Shown here piece after piece: positions 26,835 through 36,627 of a stretch of DNA of 64,000 nt; positions within the stretch are counted from its first letter, which is position 1; each line of letters starts with the position of its first letter. The notes beneath the pieces were generated by a model. That model had not been told where the DNA came from. It saw only the letters and a program-made list of their open reading frames with translations, and did no database searches. The translations under genes were made by a program, and so were the position numbers. Location of the stretch: positions 1-64,000 of the forward strand of contig NZ_BRLB01000015.1 in the NCBI RefSeq assembly GCF_027923465.1. Direction: 5' to 3'. This DNA is from Vallitalea longa (GTDB lineage: Bacteria; Bacillota; Clostridia; Lachnospirales; Vallitaleaceae).

Positions 26835-29159
26835 CTAATCTTGAATTGGTTCATCATTAATGGAATCATCATTAATTGGTTCATCAATCATCTTTCCATC
26901 ACTATTACTGTGGTTATATAATCTATAGTTGTCAACTATATCATATCCTAGATTATGAGCATAATCTTTAATTGCACTATCATTCATCTCTTTATAGATA
27001 TTCATGAATTCATCCATTTTATCTGTATAACTACCGTCATCTAACAAAATGAATATCAATCTATATAATCTTGCTAAATCATCATCTTTCTTCTCAAGCA
27101 TACCCTTAGCCTCATCAACATGACCTGCATTGATTAAATCATAGAATTCTACATAATCACTCTCGTCTATTTTATTAAATTCATTAATCAGTTCTGTGTA
27201 ATCAGCATAATGATAATCGTTAGTAAACTTACCAGAAACTTCTACTAATCCTTTCTTATCGTTTTGCAGTAGGTATATACATATCAATCTTTCAACTATG
27301 GAATCATTTACATTGCTTCCAACAAGTTTTTTGTAGCTATCTACGGCTTTATCATAATCATTCATAAAATAATAACAATCACCTATCTTGTACAGAGAAT
27401 TACTCTCTATAAAATATTTGACGGCTTCTGAATATTCATTAAGATTATAATAGCAATATCCTATAGCTTCTTTTATCTCAGGCTGTTGGATAGTTTCATT
27501 AATAACCAGCAGATGTTCTAGAGCTTTTTCATGATCAATATTAGAATCTTCGTCATTGCTATCCCATTCTTCCATGTACATCTTGGCTAATGTTTTTCTT
27601 ATATGCAAGTCTTGTTGATTATCCACCAGTTCCTTTTCATATTCTGTTACTGCTTCATTGAATTTCTGTTCTTTTAACAATTCGTCTCCCTTAGTTAATT
27701 TATTTCCCTCAATATTTATATATTGTGCTGGTTTATTGGAAAACAAACCGTAATTATCAATGAAATGGACTCCATCCTCAATCTCCCCATAGATTACTAA
27801 ATAATACTTTCCTGATTGATATAGAGGGTCTAATAACTTATCAACATGAACTATACCATTGGAACTACTAATTCCTAATCTAAAATAATTTTCCCTCTCT
27901 TCATTAGCATCAAAATATATATTATCACCTTTATATTTCTTTACTGAGTAATAATTGCTATTATAAATATCATATAACCCTTTATCTATATGAGCTAACC
28001 CAATATTATAATAATCGAAATCCAAATAATTATGGCTGACATGGAATTTATACTTATTATTACCTAATTCTTCAACATCAACTTTAATTGGTGAATACAT
28101 ATTTATATCTCTTTCATATGTATCATTACCATTCATTCTTATGTCTTTGAAACTTTTATACCTAGTAAAATCTATATTCTTCCCTTTTAATCGATTCCAC
28201 GAAGCCGCAATTCCTATTTGATAATCACCATTAGGAATATTCTCTATTTTATAATATCCATTTTCATCAGTCACTCCAACTAAACTATTTCCATAAACAG
28301 ATCTTAATTGACCGCTCATTCCATCCATTGATAATAGAAACACCATTATATTTTTGACAGGTTCACCATCATATAATACTTTTCCTTCCAAACAATTGTC
28401 AGTAACCGATTTGCTTATATTATCTATATAAGCTATATCCTCATATATGTTTTCTATTACTTTATATTTATTGTCTCTAGACTTAATAACATCTTCATCT
28501 TTTATTTTTATTGACTCCCTACTACCGCTTAGTAAGCTAAAATAATAATCTACGATATTCCAATAAAATTCATACTCTTCATCATATGAACTATCTATAA
28601 TGTTAGAAGCCATATGAAAGTTACCTAATTCCACATTCATTATTGATAGATAAATATTTTTTAATACAGATGATTCACGACTATTCATTGTTGAATTATT
28701 AAGAATATCTATTGCACTATCATTATAACCTGCATACCAATTGACAAGAGAGATATATAAAGTGTAATTCTCAAAATACTCTTTATCCCTATGATACTCT
28801 GATAGCGTTTTATAGGTATTGTTTATATTATCTATACTATCCTCACTTAAGACTTTAGTACTACCATTAACAACTGAACCTCCATTTTGAAACGAAACTA
28901 CCATTCTATTGAATATATGCTTTCCATCTGTATCAAACAAAATATTTTCCATTTTTTTGATTTGTCCCAAAACGCTTTCTTTGTCCCGGGGAAATTCATC
29001 AACTAGTTTACTGTAATAAGCATTACTGTTATTGCCTATGTTCAAATTTCCCATTACATAATATATCTTAGATAAGTTAAAATTAACCAGAAGATATACT
29101 ATAGTTATAAATATAATGAATAAAATGACATGCTTCACTTTAAATGTAATATATTTCAT
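26835..29159 (-). CDS. Membrane-anchored TPR protein with carboxypeptidase-regulatory-like domain
   Basis: 774 residues. One N-terminal membrane anchor (about 10-30), a long extracytoplasmic helical part, a prealbumin-like regulatory domain (about 255-340, EGKVLYDGEPVKNIMVFLL and TDENGYYKIENIPNGDYQIG) and tetratricopeptide repeats at about 485-690 (NEAVTEYEKEL, EYSEAVKYFIESN, DYDKAVDSYKKL). The C-terminus repeats the acidic motif DEPIND. Start at 29159 because GGGAG precedes that ATG. It is encoded 27 bases after the anti-sigma-like gene, so it belongs to the ECF sigma unit, perhaps as sensor or scaffold. Function is unknown. Confidence 0.75.
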   Translation of the reverse strand: MKYITFKVKHVILFIIFITIVYLLVNFNLSKIYYVMGNLNIGNNSNAYYSKLVDEFPRDKESVLGQIKKMENILFDTDGKHIFNRMVVSFQNGGSVVNGSTKVLSEDSIDNINNTYKTLSEYHRDKEYFENYTLYISLVNWYAGYNDSAIDILNNSTMNSRESSVLKNIYLSIMNVELGNFHMASNIIDSSYDEEYEFYWNIVDYYFSLLSGSRESIKIKDEDVIKSRDNKYKVIENIYEDIAYIDNISKSVTDNCLEGKVLYDGEPVKNIMVFLLSMDGMSGQLRSVYGNSLVGVTDENGYYKIENIPNGDYQIGIAASWNRLKGKNIDFTRYKSFKDIRMNGNDTYERDINMYSPIKVDVEELGNNKYKFHVSHNYLDFDYYNIGLAHIDKGLYDIYNSNYYSVKKYKGDNIYFDANEERENYFRLGISSSNGIVHVDKLLDPLYQSGKYYLVIYGEIEDGVHFIDNYGLFSNKPAQYINIEGNKLTKGDELLKEQKFNEAVTEYEKELVDNQQDLHIRKTLAKMYMEEWDSNDEDSNIDHEKALEHLLVINETIQQPEIKEAIGYCYYNLNEYSEAVKYFIESNSLYKIGDCYYFMNDYDKAVDSYKKLVGSNVNDSIVERLICIYLLQNDKKGLVEVSGKFTNDYHYADYTELINEFNKIDESDYVEFYDLINAGHVDEAKGMLEKKDDDLARLYRLIFILLDDGSYTDKMDEFMNIYKEMNDSAIKDYAHNLGYDIVDNYRLYNHSNSDGKMIDEPINDDSINDEPIQD

Positions 29160-29186
29160 AATTAAAACTCCCATCATCTATATTAA

Positions 29187-29495
29187 TTATTCAAAGTTAT
29201 CATTATTAATCAACTGCACATAATGTATTTGACTATTTTCTATATTGTCAGGTGTTAATCTAAATGCCTGATAAGATAATAATACAACTGCAAAAACTGT
29301 GACACTTACCCCTACTAATAATTTATTTACATTAATCCTGATTCTGTAATTAAGGAACCTATTTAACATATTTCTCTTTTTTTCATTTCTCAGTTTCTTA
29401 ATTACTTTCTGTTGAGAAATCTTGTCAAATTCAATATTTATTAATTCTTCATCTAATTCATTTTGAAATAGATTTCTAATCTTATCGTCATTCAT
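29187..29495 (-). CDS. Small single-pass protein, probable anti-sigma factor
   Basis: 102 residues: charged helical N-terminal half (NDDKIRNLFQNELDEELINIEF), one membrane helix (about 57-78, LLVGVSVTVFAVVLLSYQAF) and a short outside tail. There is no zinc-binding His-x3-Cys-x2-Cys motif. Its ATG overlaps the end of the ECF sigma gene by 8 bases, the arrangement typical of sigma/anti-sigma pairs, which is the main reason for the assignment. Confidence 0.7.
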   Translation of the reverse strand: MNDDKIRNLFQNELDEELINIEFDKISQQKVIKKLRNEKKRNMLNRFLNYRIRINVNKLLVGVSVTVFAVVLLSYQAFRLTPDNIENSQIHYVQLINNDNFE

Positions 29496-30021
29496 CTATA
29501 AACACCTCCTCCAAATATTTTTTCAAATTTTCCCTAGCATATTTCAATCTACTTTTTACTGCACTTTTCGTTAGATTCAATATCTCTGCTATATCGGCTA
29601 CGGAGAATTTTTGGTAATAATAGAGAATGATTATTTCTCGATACTTGGGTTTTATTTTAGCTAAACTTTGTGTAATTAGGATTCTGTTAAGATTATCATC
29701 CATATTATAACTATGCTCTAATTCAATTTCTTGGCTGGTATTCCTTTCTTTCCTGAACCAGCTTCTTCTCTTGATTTGCTTACATTCATTGGTCAGAATA
29801 GAATATAAATAATTTTTCGTGCTGCTTTCATGACGAAATCCTTTAATGCTGTAATAGAAATTGATGAAGGTCTTTTGTACCGCATCTTCAGCCAAATGTT
29901 CATCCTTGAGCATCAAATGTGCATATCTTTTCAATTGAGTCCCATATTCAGTCATTAATTCTTCCAAATACTGTTCATTGTCATATTGAACACTTTTCAT
30001 GTCCTCGCTGATATTTATCAT
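29488..30021 (-). CDS. ECF-type RNA polymerase sigma factor
   Basis: 177 residues. Region 2 (YAHLMLKDEHLAEDAVQKTFINFYYSIKGF, about 33-62) and region 4 (YREIIILYYYQKFSVADIAEILNLTKSAVKSRLKYARENL, about 125-165) are both clear. GGGGAG precedes the ATG. It heads a three-gene unit with a small membrane protein and a TPR protein, and probably responds to an envelope signal. A promoter that resembles its own target sequence was not recognised. Confidence 0.93.
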   Translation of the reverse strand: MINISEDMKSVQYDNEQYLEELMTEYGTQLKRYAHLMLKDEHLAEDAVQKTFINFYYSIKGFRHESSTKNYLYSILTNECKQIKRRSWFRKERNTSQEIELEHSYNMDDNLNRILITQSLAKIKPKYREIIILYYYQKFSVADIAEILNLTKSAVKSRLKYARENLKKYLEEVFIDE

Positions 30022-30132
30022 TGTTTCTCCCCTGATTTTATATATTAGGTGTAACTATGTTATCATGATATATATAATCTCTATCGTCTTACATAATATA
30101 GATGCATTAAAAACAAAAATGGTTGCAAAAAA

Positions 30133-30154
30133 ACCTTAGGAAATTTCCTAAAGT
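30133..30154 (-). terminator. Terminator of the MoxR-DUF58-transglutaminase operon
   Basis: TTAGGAAA/TTTCCTAA palindrome extended by ACC/GGT-like pairs, followed on the minus strand by T7, 9 bases beyond the stop codon. Confidence 0.9.
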
Positions 30155-30162
30155 TTTTCTAT

Positions 30163-32505
30163 CTATTTTATATTATATATAAACAATCTAATATTAACTG
30201 TTATCATATTGGTTCTTTCTTTTGCCATTGTTTTTATGAATTGATAATATCCCTCAAATATTTTTAATTGTGAATCCTCTAACTTTCCTTTAGCATAACA
30301 AGCTTTCTCATATATTTTGACTACTTGAAATAAATTATATTCACTGTTATCAAGCTCACCATTTATCGTTTTAGCATATTCTCTAATTGTTTGATTAGAT
30401 GATTTTTTGTAACCTGCAACTTCCATCAACATTAAAGTCTTGGAAAATAAGGTAATTATTTTTTTTGATGTAGTGCCCAAATTATAGTATTGCTTACGTT
30501 TTCTAAGCCTTACTCCAATTACCGATACACTTAATACGATTTTTATCACTATGAGAAAAATAATTATAGCACTTACAGGGATTCTTTTTTTATCGGTATT
30601 GACATTCTCCAGATAAATTTCTTCCTCTATTTTGATATCTTCATCAGGTAATTCAATATAGTCTTCTTCTACTGTTGTATCAACTAAACTAAAACCACTG
30701 GTTGGTTCAAATGGCAACCATCCATATCCTTCTAAATAAACCTCTACCCACGCATGAGCATCCCAACCTGTTACAACTGTTTTACTATCTTTTTTTTCAT
30801 TAGTAATGTGATTCTGATTTAACATATCTGGTTCTAATTCTTCCCTCTCCCCAACTACAAAACCTTTAACATATCTGGCAGGTATTCCAACACTACGTGC
30901 CATTATGACCATTGCTGTTGCACTGTATGTACAAAATCCTTCTTTTGTTTCAAATAAAAAATAATCTAGTATATCTTCATTATTGTCAGGTAAATTAGTA
31001 GTATATGAATATTCAATGTTATCCTTCAGATATTTCTCAATGGCTTTAGCCTTTTCATACTCACTATTGGAACTTTTTGTAATCTTCTCAGCCAATTCAA
31101 CCGTTCTATCAGTTATAGTATCAGGAATAAACATATAGTCACGTCTGATATTCCTAGCTTTATCAATTAATCTTTTTTTGTAACTGGATGTCATAGATCC
31201 ATAATATAGTCCTTCTTTACATTCATATAATAATTCTTGTAACAATTCCATATCATATTTAGGCTCTAAATAATTGATAGAATATGTAAAACCATCTGTT
31301 AGAGCAGCTCCATAGACTATACCTCTATCACTATATTCAAAAGAATCATTTGAATTATTACCGTTACTGTCATATATGGAAATAAAATTATTCGGCGTAA
31401 AAAGAATTGGAGTTGATATATTTTTATATGTAATCCCCACACTTTTATCATTAAACAAACTTTTCTTAACATCTTCGATATTATAATTTTTTGCTGATGA
31501 ACTAAGTGCATATATATGTTCATCTTCATCATTAATGTCATTTTCGTAATTAACATAATAATCCCACTGTTTACCATCAAACATATTACACGTACTACCC
31601 CGCAAATATAATGTCTTATCAGTATATACATACAATAAAGGTTCAAGCGTGGTTTCGACTTTTGACTTCAATTCATCTGTAGAATCATAATTAAAAATAA
31701 CCTCTTCATGGTCTTCTATTTCATCATCATAATTATCCTTACCAGAATTTCCTTCATATTTCTTTTCAGTTCTTTTTTTCTGCATATTTTCAAAATAATC
31801 TTCTAAAGCTTTTGACACATCATATATAAATATCAATGGTCGTGGCTTTGCTCTATACAGATTCCCTGCCAAAAAGATAATAATAACAGAAAATATTATA
31901 GAATTAACTGCCAGAAGATAAAAACCTTTTTTATCTTTATCCTTAATATTTTTATTATAAAAGTAATAAAAATAATTAGTTATAATTGCAATTATAAATA
32001 TATAGAAACCAGTAACATTATAATACCCTCTGACAAACGAAGCTGTAAGAAATATTGTCAAACCAAACACTAATAAACAAGCAAAGAAATGTTTGCATTT
32101 TGAAAGGAATATTATTATTAAAGATACAATAAAAGCAATAAATATTATAGGTATAATTTGATCTTTTATTTCTAATAATGAACCATTTATTATTGCGTTA
32201 CTATAGATATCCATATAATCATTAATCTTACAAATAACTTTTATCAAATTTTTACTTACAGCTAATATACTGTATGTAATAATCAACATGAATGTTATAC
32301 TACAAATGCTTATCAAAAAGAACTTGCCATTATATGTTATTATGCTCAAGATTACATATGTACAAACTATTATAGCAAATAACTCAACATATCCGATTTC
32401 ATACCACAACAAACCTGATATCGTTATAATTATACTATAAGCTATCAATATCTTAGTAAGCTCAAACAAACTGATATCTAATATATTCTTTATATATTTT
32501 CTCAT
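30163..32505 (-). CDS. TgpA-like membrane transglutaminase/protease
   Basis: 780 residues. About seven membrane helices in the first 215 residues, then an extracytoplasmic region with a transglutaminase-like domain. The catalytic Cys lies in EGFCTYSATAMVIMARSVGI (near residue 515-530), the His in WDAHAWVEVYLEGYGW, and the Asp region PFEPTSGF follows. A further membrane helix near 650 precedes a cytoplasmic DUF4129-like tail. It is the last gene of the MoxR-DUF58-transglutaminase operon. Such operons are widespread; the substrate of the transglutaminase is not known. Confidence 0.88.
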   Translation of the reverse strand: MRKYIKNILDISLFELTKILIAYSIIITISGLLWYEIGYVELFAIIVCTYVILSIITYNGKFFLISICSITFMLIITYSILAVSKNLIKVICKINDYMDIYSNAIINGSLLEIKDQIIPIIFIAFIVSLIIIFLSKCKHFFACLLVFGLTIFLTASFVRGYYNVTGFYIFIIAIITNYFYYFYNKNIKDKDKKGFYLLAVNSIIFSVIIIFLAGNLYRAKPRPLIFIYDVSKALEDYFENMQKKRTEKKYEGNSGKDNYDDEIEDHEEVIFNYDSTDELKSKVETTLEPLLYVYTDKTLYLRGSTCNMFDGKQWDYYVNYENDINDEDEHIYALSSSAKNYNIEDVKKSLFNDKSVGITYKNISTPILFTPNNFISIYDSNGNNSNDSFEYSDRGIVYGAALTDGFTYSINYLEPKYDMELLQELLYECKEGLYYGSMTSSYKKRLIDKARNIRRDYMFIPDTITDRTVELAEKITKSSNSEYEKAKAIEKYLKDNIEYSYTTNLPDNNEDILDYFLFETKEGFCTYSATAMVIMARSVGIPARYVKGFVVGEREELEPDMLNQNHITNEKKDSKTVVTGWDAHAWVEVYLEGYGWLPFEPTSGFSLVDTTVEEDYIELPDEDIKIEEEIYLENVNTDKKRIPVSAIIIFLIVIKIVLSVSVIGVRLRKRKQYYNLGTTSKKIITLFSKTLMLMEVAGYKKSSNQTIREYAKTINGELDNSEYNLFQVVKIYEKACYAKGKLEDSQLKIFEGYYQFIKTMAKERTNMITVNIRLFIYNIK

Positions 32506-32519
32506 AATTTTTCCCTCAC

Positions 32520-33716
32520 TTAAAATGAAGTACCAACTAAAGTATCCAAATCCATATCATAAGGAATGCATATTAAATTATAGTCCCCGTATTTAAGTTT
32601 TTCTAACTGTTTAATGTTCTTTTCATTATCAACATAAACATATATGATAGTAACTTTAGTCTTTTGTATATGTAGCATCTGTAGACTATCAATGAATTCA
32701 TCATTTATATTCGATATAACTATATATTGATTACTATTAATAAAATTTTCTGTATTTTCCTTATAGCAATAATCTACTAAAGATCTGCCGAAATCAAAGA
32801 TACGAACAAATTCAAGAATAGCACATTCTTCGTAAAGCCTTTGAAAATCATTATAATCATTACCTTCAATGCATACATTTTTAACATCGTTAAATATAAA
32901 AGATATAGATTTATTACGTATAAGAAGATAATTTATTATCATAACAGTTATCTCAATCATCTTGTCTTCCATAACAATATTTAATTCATTATTGTAATGA
33001 TGTCTATTAGTATCTAGTATTATATTTACATTACTACTTATTTCACCTGTATACTGATTAACCATAAGTTCATTATATTTGGATGATAACTTCCAATGAA
33101 TTTTATTTAATGTATCTCCCTTTTCATATTCTCTTATATATGAAATATTGTTTTGCTCTTGCATAGATTTTTCATTAAGATTATCAACTTTATCCATATT
33201 AATATTGCTGATAGGTAAATACATTAAGTCTTTGATTTTCGGATAGACTATCATTTTAATGGTGTCAAGACTCTTAAAATGCTTAGAAAAGAGCCCAAAA
33301 TAGTCATTAATTATTACTGATTCGACACCTAATCTATAATAACCTCTATAATTACACTGTAAAGGTATTACTATTTTTTTTTCAGTTTTTGGATATAAAA
33401 TGATTGTCGGAGATTCAAATTGATGTTTAAAGAGTATTTTGTCTGATTCAAGTTTTAATTTAATAGGACAATAAACTAAGGAGTTAGTATTATATAAAGT
33501 TATAGTATAATCAACTTCATCACCTTTCACAATATTATTTTTACTTACTTCATGACTCACTTGAAATCCATGATAAGTTAATAATATTGATGCATAGGAC
33601 AAAACTGGTATCAATAATAAAACATAAAAAATAGTCGTAAGCATGTATCCTTCTATATAATAAGTCAATATACCGATAATTAATATCAAAAGAAAATAGA
33701 ATTTATTTTTTTTCAT
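32520..33716 (-). CDS. DUF58 domain protein
   Basis: 398 residues. Two membrane helices at the N-terminus (about 8-50), a beta-rich extracytoplasmic-like region, and the DUF58 core motif YEKGDTLNKIHWKLSSKYNELMVNQY around residue 200. DUF58 proteins have a vWA-like fold and are partners of MoxR ATPases. The start ATG lies inside the end of the MoxR gene (14-base overlap), with GGTGATTATC before it; the frame is open seven codons upstream but without a better site. Confidence 0.88.
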   Translation of the reverse strand: MKKNKFYFLLILIIGILTYYIEGYMLTTIFYVLLLIPVLSYASILLTYHGFQVSHEVSKNNIVKGDEVDYTITLYNTNSLVYCPIKLKLESDKILFKHQFESPTIILYPKTEKKIVIPLQCNYRGYYRLGVESVIINDYFGLFSKHFKSLDTIKMIVYPKIKDLMYLPISNINMDKVDNLNEKSMQEQNNISYIREYEKGDTLNKIHWKLSSKYNELMVNQYTGEISSNVNIILDTNRHHYNNELNIVMEDKMIEITVMIINYLLIRNKSISFIFNDVKNVCIEGNDYNDFQRLYEECAILEFVRIFDFGRSLVDYCYKENTENFINSNQYIVISNINDEFIDSLQMLHIQKTKVTIIYVYVDNEKNIKQLEKLKYGDYNLICIPYDMDLDTLVGTSF

Positions 33717-34659
33717 GATAATCACCAGTAGGTACATCTACTTGTTTCATGATATCCAATAAAATTTTGTCCGAAGTTATTTTATTGAACTTAGCTTCAT
33801 TTCTAAGGATCAGTCTATGAGATATAACAGGAAGGAAAACTTCTTTTACATCATCAGGAATAACAAATTCTCTTCCTTCATACAAGGCCAAAGCTTTAGC
33901 GGAAATGAGTAAATATAAAGAACCTCTTGGACTTGCCCCTAATAATAAATCCTGCGACTGTCTTGTCATATTTACAAGTTTAATAATATAATTCATGATT
34001 CTATCACAGCAATATATATCTTTAACCTTATTCTGCAAATAGATGATATCATCACAAGAAGCAATTGGTTTTAATTGTTCAAAAGGATTTTCGTGCTCAT
34101 ATAATTCTAATATTTTCTGTTCTTCACTTTCTTTCGGATAGCCAATAGATATTTTCATTATAAATCTATCTATCTGAGCTTCTGGCAACGGATAAGTACC
34201 TAGATATTCTATTGGATTTTGAGTTGCAAGTACCATAAAAGGTCTTGGTAGATCATGCGTCTTCCCATCAACAGTAACCTGTTTTTCTTCCATAGCTTCC
34301 AACAAGCTTGATTGTGTCTTAGGTGGTGTTCTGTTAATTTCATCAGCTAGTAATATATTTCCCATAACTATACCTTTATGAAATTCAAATTCGTTATCTT
34401 TCTGATTATACATAGAGAAACCTGTAATATCTGACGGCATAACATCTGGTGTGAATTGAATTCTGTTGAAAGAACCGTTTATTGATTTAGCTAAAGCAGA
34501 TACTAAAGTCGTTTTACCCACTCCAGGTACATCTTCAATCAACACATGTGAATCACATGCTAATGATATGACCATTAATTTAATTATATCTGTTTTTCCT
34601 ACAATTACTTTCTCAATATTAGTAACAATATCATGTAATACTTGCCTTGATTTTTCCAT
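33703..34659 (-). CDS. MoxR family AAA+ ATPase
   Basis: 318 residues. Walker A EDVPGVGKTTLVSALAK (near residue 40), Walker B LLADEINRTPPKTQSSLLEAMEE (near 105), sensor 1 ATQNPIEYLGTYPLPEAQIDRF and the MoxR lid domain. It belongs to the chaperone-like MoxR group that works with vWA or DUF58 partners, here encoded immediately downstream, and would help fold or activate the transglutaminase-like enzyme. GGGAGG precedes the start. It is the first gene of its operon. Confidence 0.94.
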   Translation of the reverse strand: MEKSRQVLHDIVTNIEKVIVGKTDIIKLMVISLACDSHVLIEDVPGVGKTTLVSALAKSINGSFNRIQFTPDVMPSDITGFSMYNQKDNEFEFHKGIVMGNILLADEINRTPPKTQSSLLEAMEEKQVTVDGKTHDLPRPFMVLATQNPIEYLGTYPLPEAQIDRFIMKISIGYPKESEEQKILELYEHENPFEQLKPIASCDDIIYLQNKVKDIYCCDRIMNYIIKLVNMTRQSQDLLLGASPRGSLYLLISAKALALYEGREFVIPDDVKEVFLPVISHRLILRNEAKFNKITSDKILLDIMKQVDVPTGDYHEKK

Positions 34660-35517
34660 AAAATCCTCCCTTAACCTAATAGATAAGCTATAAAAGATAA
34701 AACTATTTCAAGATAGAAAATAATTATGTTTATGTATTATGACATGTTTTTTAATCTTATAGAAAAATTATATCATATAATATGGTATTATTAAAAGCAT
34801 AAAAAAATACTATGACTTATTCTATGAGAAAAATAAAAAGGAGACAGCTACCGATCGCTGCCTCCTTTAAGGAGAAGGTATTTAAAAAAATAAATTTTTG
34901 GGGGTTTATAGGTTTTTATGGGGTTTTCTTACTCTTATTATTATACACGGATTCCAGAATAATGCTACACAAACATCCAATTAATTTACAATTCTTTTTG
35001 TTTATATTATACTATATAAAATTCGTAATAAACTTCTTTGCTTGGAATAAGTACTAAATACTTGAATAAAAATACACTTTTCTTTGATTTTCAATGTTTT
35101 ATGGCTATTTTTCCTACATTTTTCCACCTATATATAATATGATTCACTAAAAAAATATAAGTACTTCCATATTAATTGATACAATATCAAAAATATTTAT
35201 TAATTTCAAACAATATTAGCAATTAGACATATTTTGATATTTTTTTCAATTATTAAGGTGTATAATATCTTTACAGATTGTTATAATTAAAACCAAATCA
35301 ATTAGTAGACAAACACTCATTTACTTCACAATATACTATTCATATTCATCCGCCATTGAAATGAGCAGACACAAAGTTTATGAATAATTATAGACATATC
35401 GTAATACTAAACCCCTACTGGTTTTACATACTTTCAAAACGTTATGAGAAGATATTATAATAATCATCTTTAGTAATGAACTATCAAATTCAATCAAATA
35501 AAATAAGGAGTGTTTTT
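34660..35517. other. 858-base intergenic region with an orphan terminator, no convincing gene
   Basis: Contains the minus-strand hairpin at 34837-34868, an 81-codon plus-strand frame (34812-35057) that runs through the hairpin and which I reject, and AT-rich sequence. A TATAAT at about 35455 with TTCAAA 17 bases earlier is a possible promoter for the secreted-protein gene at 35518. Nothing else is recognised. Confidence 0.6.
34837..34868 (-). terminator. Orphan intrinsic terminator, possible end of a small RNA
   Basis: On the minus strand AAAGGAGGCAGC pairs with GCTGTCTCCTTT (one mismatch) over an 8-base loop, followed by T5. No minus-strand gene lies upstream within 600 bases. A TATAAT on the minus strand at 34940-34945 could start a transcript of about 100 bases ending here. 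Confidence 0.6.
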
Positions 35518-36459
35518 ATGAAGAAATTTATTAATATTTTTATGATATTATTATTAGTTTTACTTCCTGTCTCATCAGTGAATGCAACTACTTTAGATGT
35601 AACCGACTCGAGTATCGTAGAACTATCACATTCATATCAGTCCCCACCTCTATACCTAATCGGCCCCTACCCAGAAAATTCTGATATAGGCTATCAAGAA
35701 TACAATGATGGAAATGGAATTTATTATGTAAGAGTTAGAGAAACCAAATTAGTAAAAGGTCCTTCTGATAGTGATCCAGTTAAACATTATAAATCATTCG
35801 GCACAATATATAGAACAGATGGATTTACTGGAAGATTAGATAAATCAGTTTCTATATCTGATTCAGTTAGTACATCAACTTCTGATACATGGGGTGTTTC
35901 TATATCCTTAGGTTGTAAAGCGGATATATTTTCTAGCAGTGTAACATCTAATCATTCACAAACAGTTACCGAAACAGTAGGCCACACTGTAACAAAATCT
36001 TATAGCGAAGGCTATACCTATGGTTTCCCTTTAGCCACTGCTCCTGCTGAATGCACTAAAGCTGAGATGGGAATTGGCTTCCAATATCAAACTTATCGTT
36101 CACTTATCGATGTAAAAAAATTAGTTCCAGTTGAAAAATATGTAAAAATTGTAAGCAGTCAATATATAAATGAATGTAGTATCTGCCAGTACTATCAAGA
36201 ACATGGAGGTGTAATGCCAAAACATCGACACAATGGTTTCGTTGGCGTTAGATATGAGCTAGCAGATGGATCAGTATATTGTATTGAAGAAGACATGGTA
36301 GATATACTGATAAAAACAGGTACAATAAAAAATGGAAAGTACAGAAAAACTGTAAACGAATGGAAGAGAGAAACTATAGAAGGTACAGTATTACTTCCTA
36401 CAGATGTCATGGTAACAACTTATTATGACAAAAACGGTAATGTAATACCAGTTAATTAA
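35518..36459 (+). CDS. Secreted Ser/Thr-rich beta protein, unknown family
   Basis: 313 residues with a clear signal peptide (residues 1-23, ending VSSVNA). Residues about 105-168 are an alternating Ser/Thr stretch (SVSISDSVSTSTSDTWGVSI then SQTVTETVGHTVTKSYSEGY) that resembles the amphipathic insertion strands of aerolysin/ETX-MTX2 pore-forming proteins, flanked by aromatic-rich beta segments. A CSIC...HRH cluster near residue 220 could bind metal. Start at 35518 is supported by AAGGAG; 14 upstream codons are rejected. It stands alone, transcribed convergently to the next gene. The pore-former idea rests on pattern only. Confidence 0.55.
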   Translation: MKKFINIFMILLLVLLPVSSVNATTLDVTDSSIVELSHSYQSPPLYLIGPYPENSDIGYQEYNDGNGIYYVRVRETKLVKGPSDSDPVKHYKSFGTIYRTDGFTGRLDKSVSISDSVSTSTSDTWGVSISLGCKADIFSSSVTSNHSQTVTETVGHTVTKSYSEGYTYGFPLATAPAECTKAEMGIGFQYQTYRSLIDVKKLVPVEKYVKIVSSQYINECSICQYYQEHGGVMPKHRHNGFVGVRYELADGSVYCIEEDMVDILIKTGTIKNGKYRKTVNEWKRETIEGTVLLPTDVMVTTYYDKNGNVIPVN

Positions 36460-36529
36460 TAAGTTAACTATTACTGATTTATTTTTTATAGCAATCTGTT
36501 TTTTATTATGAAATACTATTTGTTAATAT

Positions 36530-36617
36530 TAAGGGACTTGATTAATAATCAATATATTGGTTCATCATACTAATCTTAGCCATGATATTCCAATAAATAT
36601 TATAAACCAGTCCCTTA
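36530..36617. terminator. Long inverted repeat between convergent genes
   Basis: Outer arms AAGGGACT/AGTCCCTT, with inner arms AATATATTGG/CCAATAAATATT. It separates the secreted-protein gene and the lipoprotein gene; no good T tract follows on either strand. Confidence 0.5.
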
Positions 36618-36627
36618 TATCATTTAT

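Noticed and set aside
34812-35057. 81-codon plus-strand frame
   Set aside because: It runs through a strong terminator hairpin, has no good ribosome site and a biased hydrophobic composition from AT-rich DNA.
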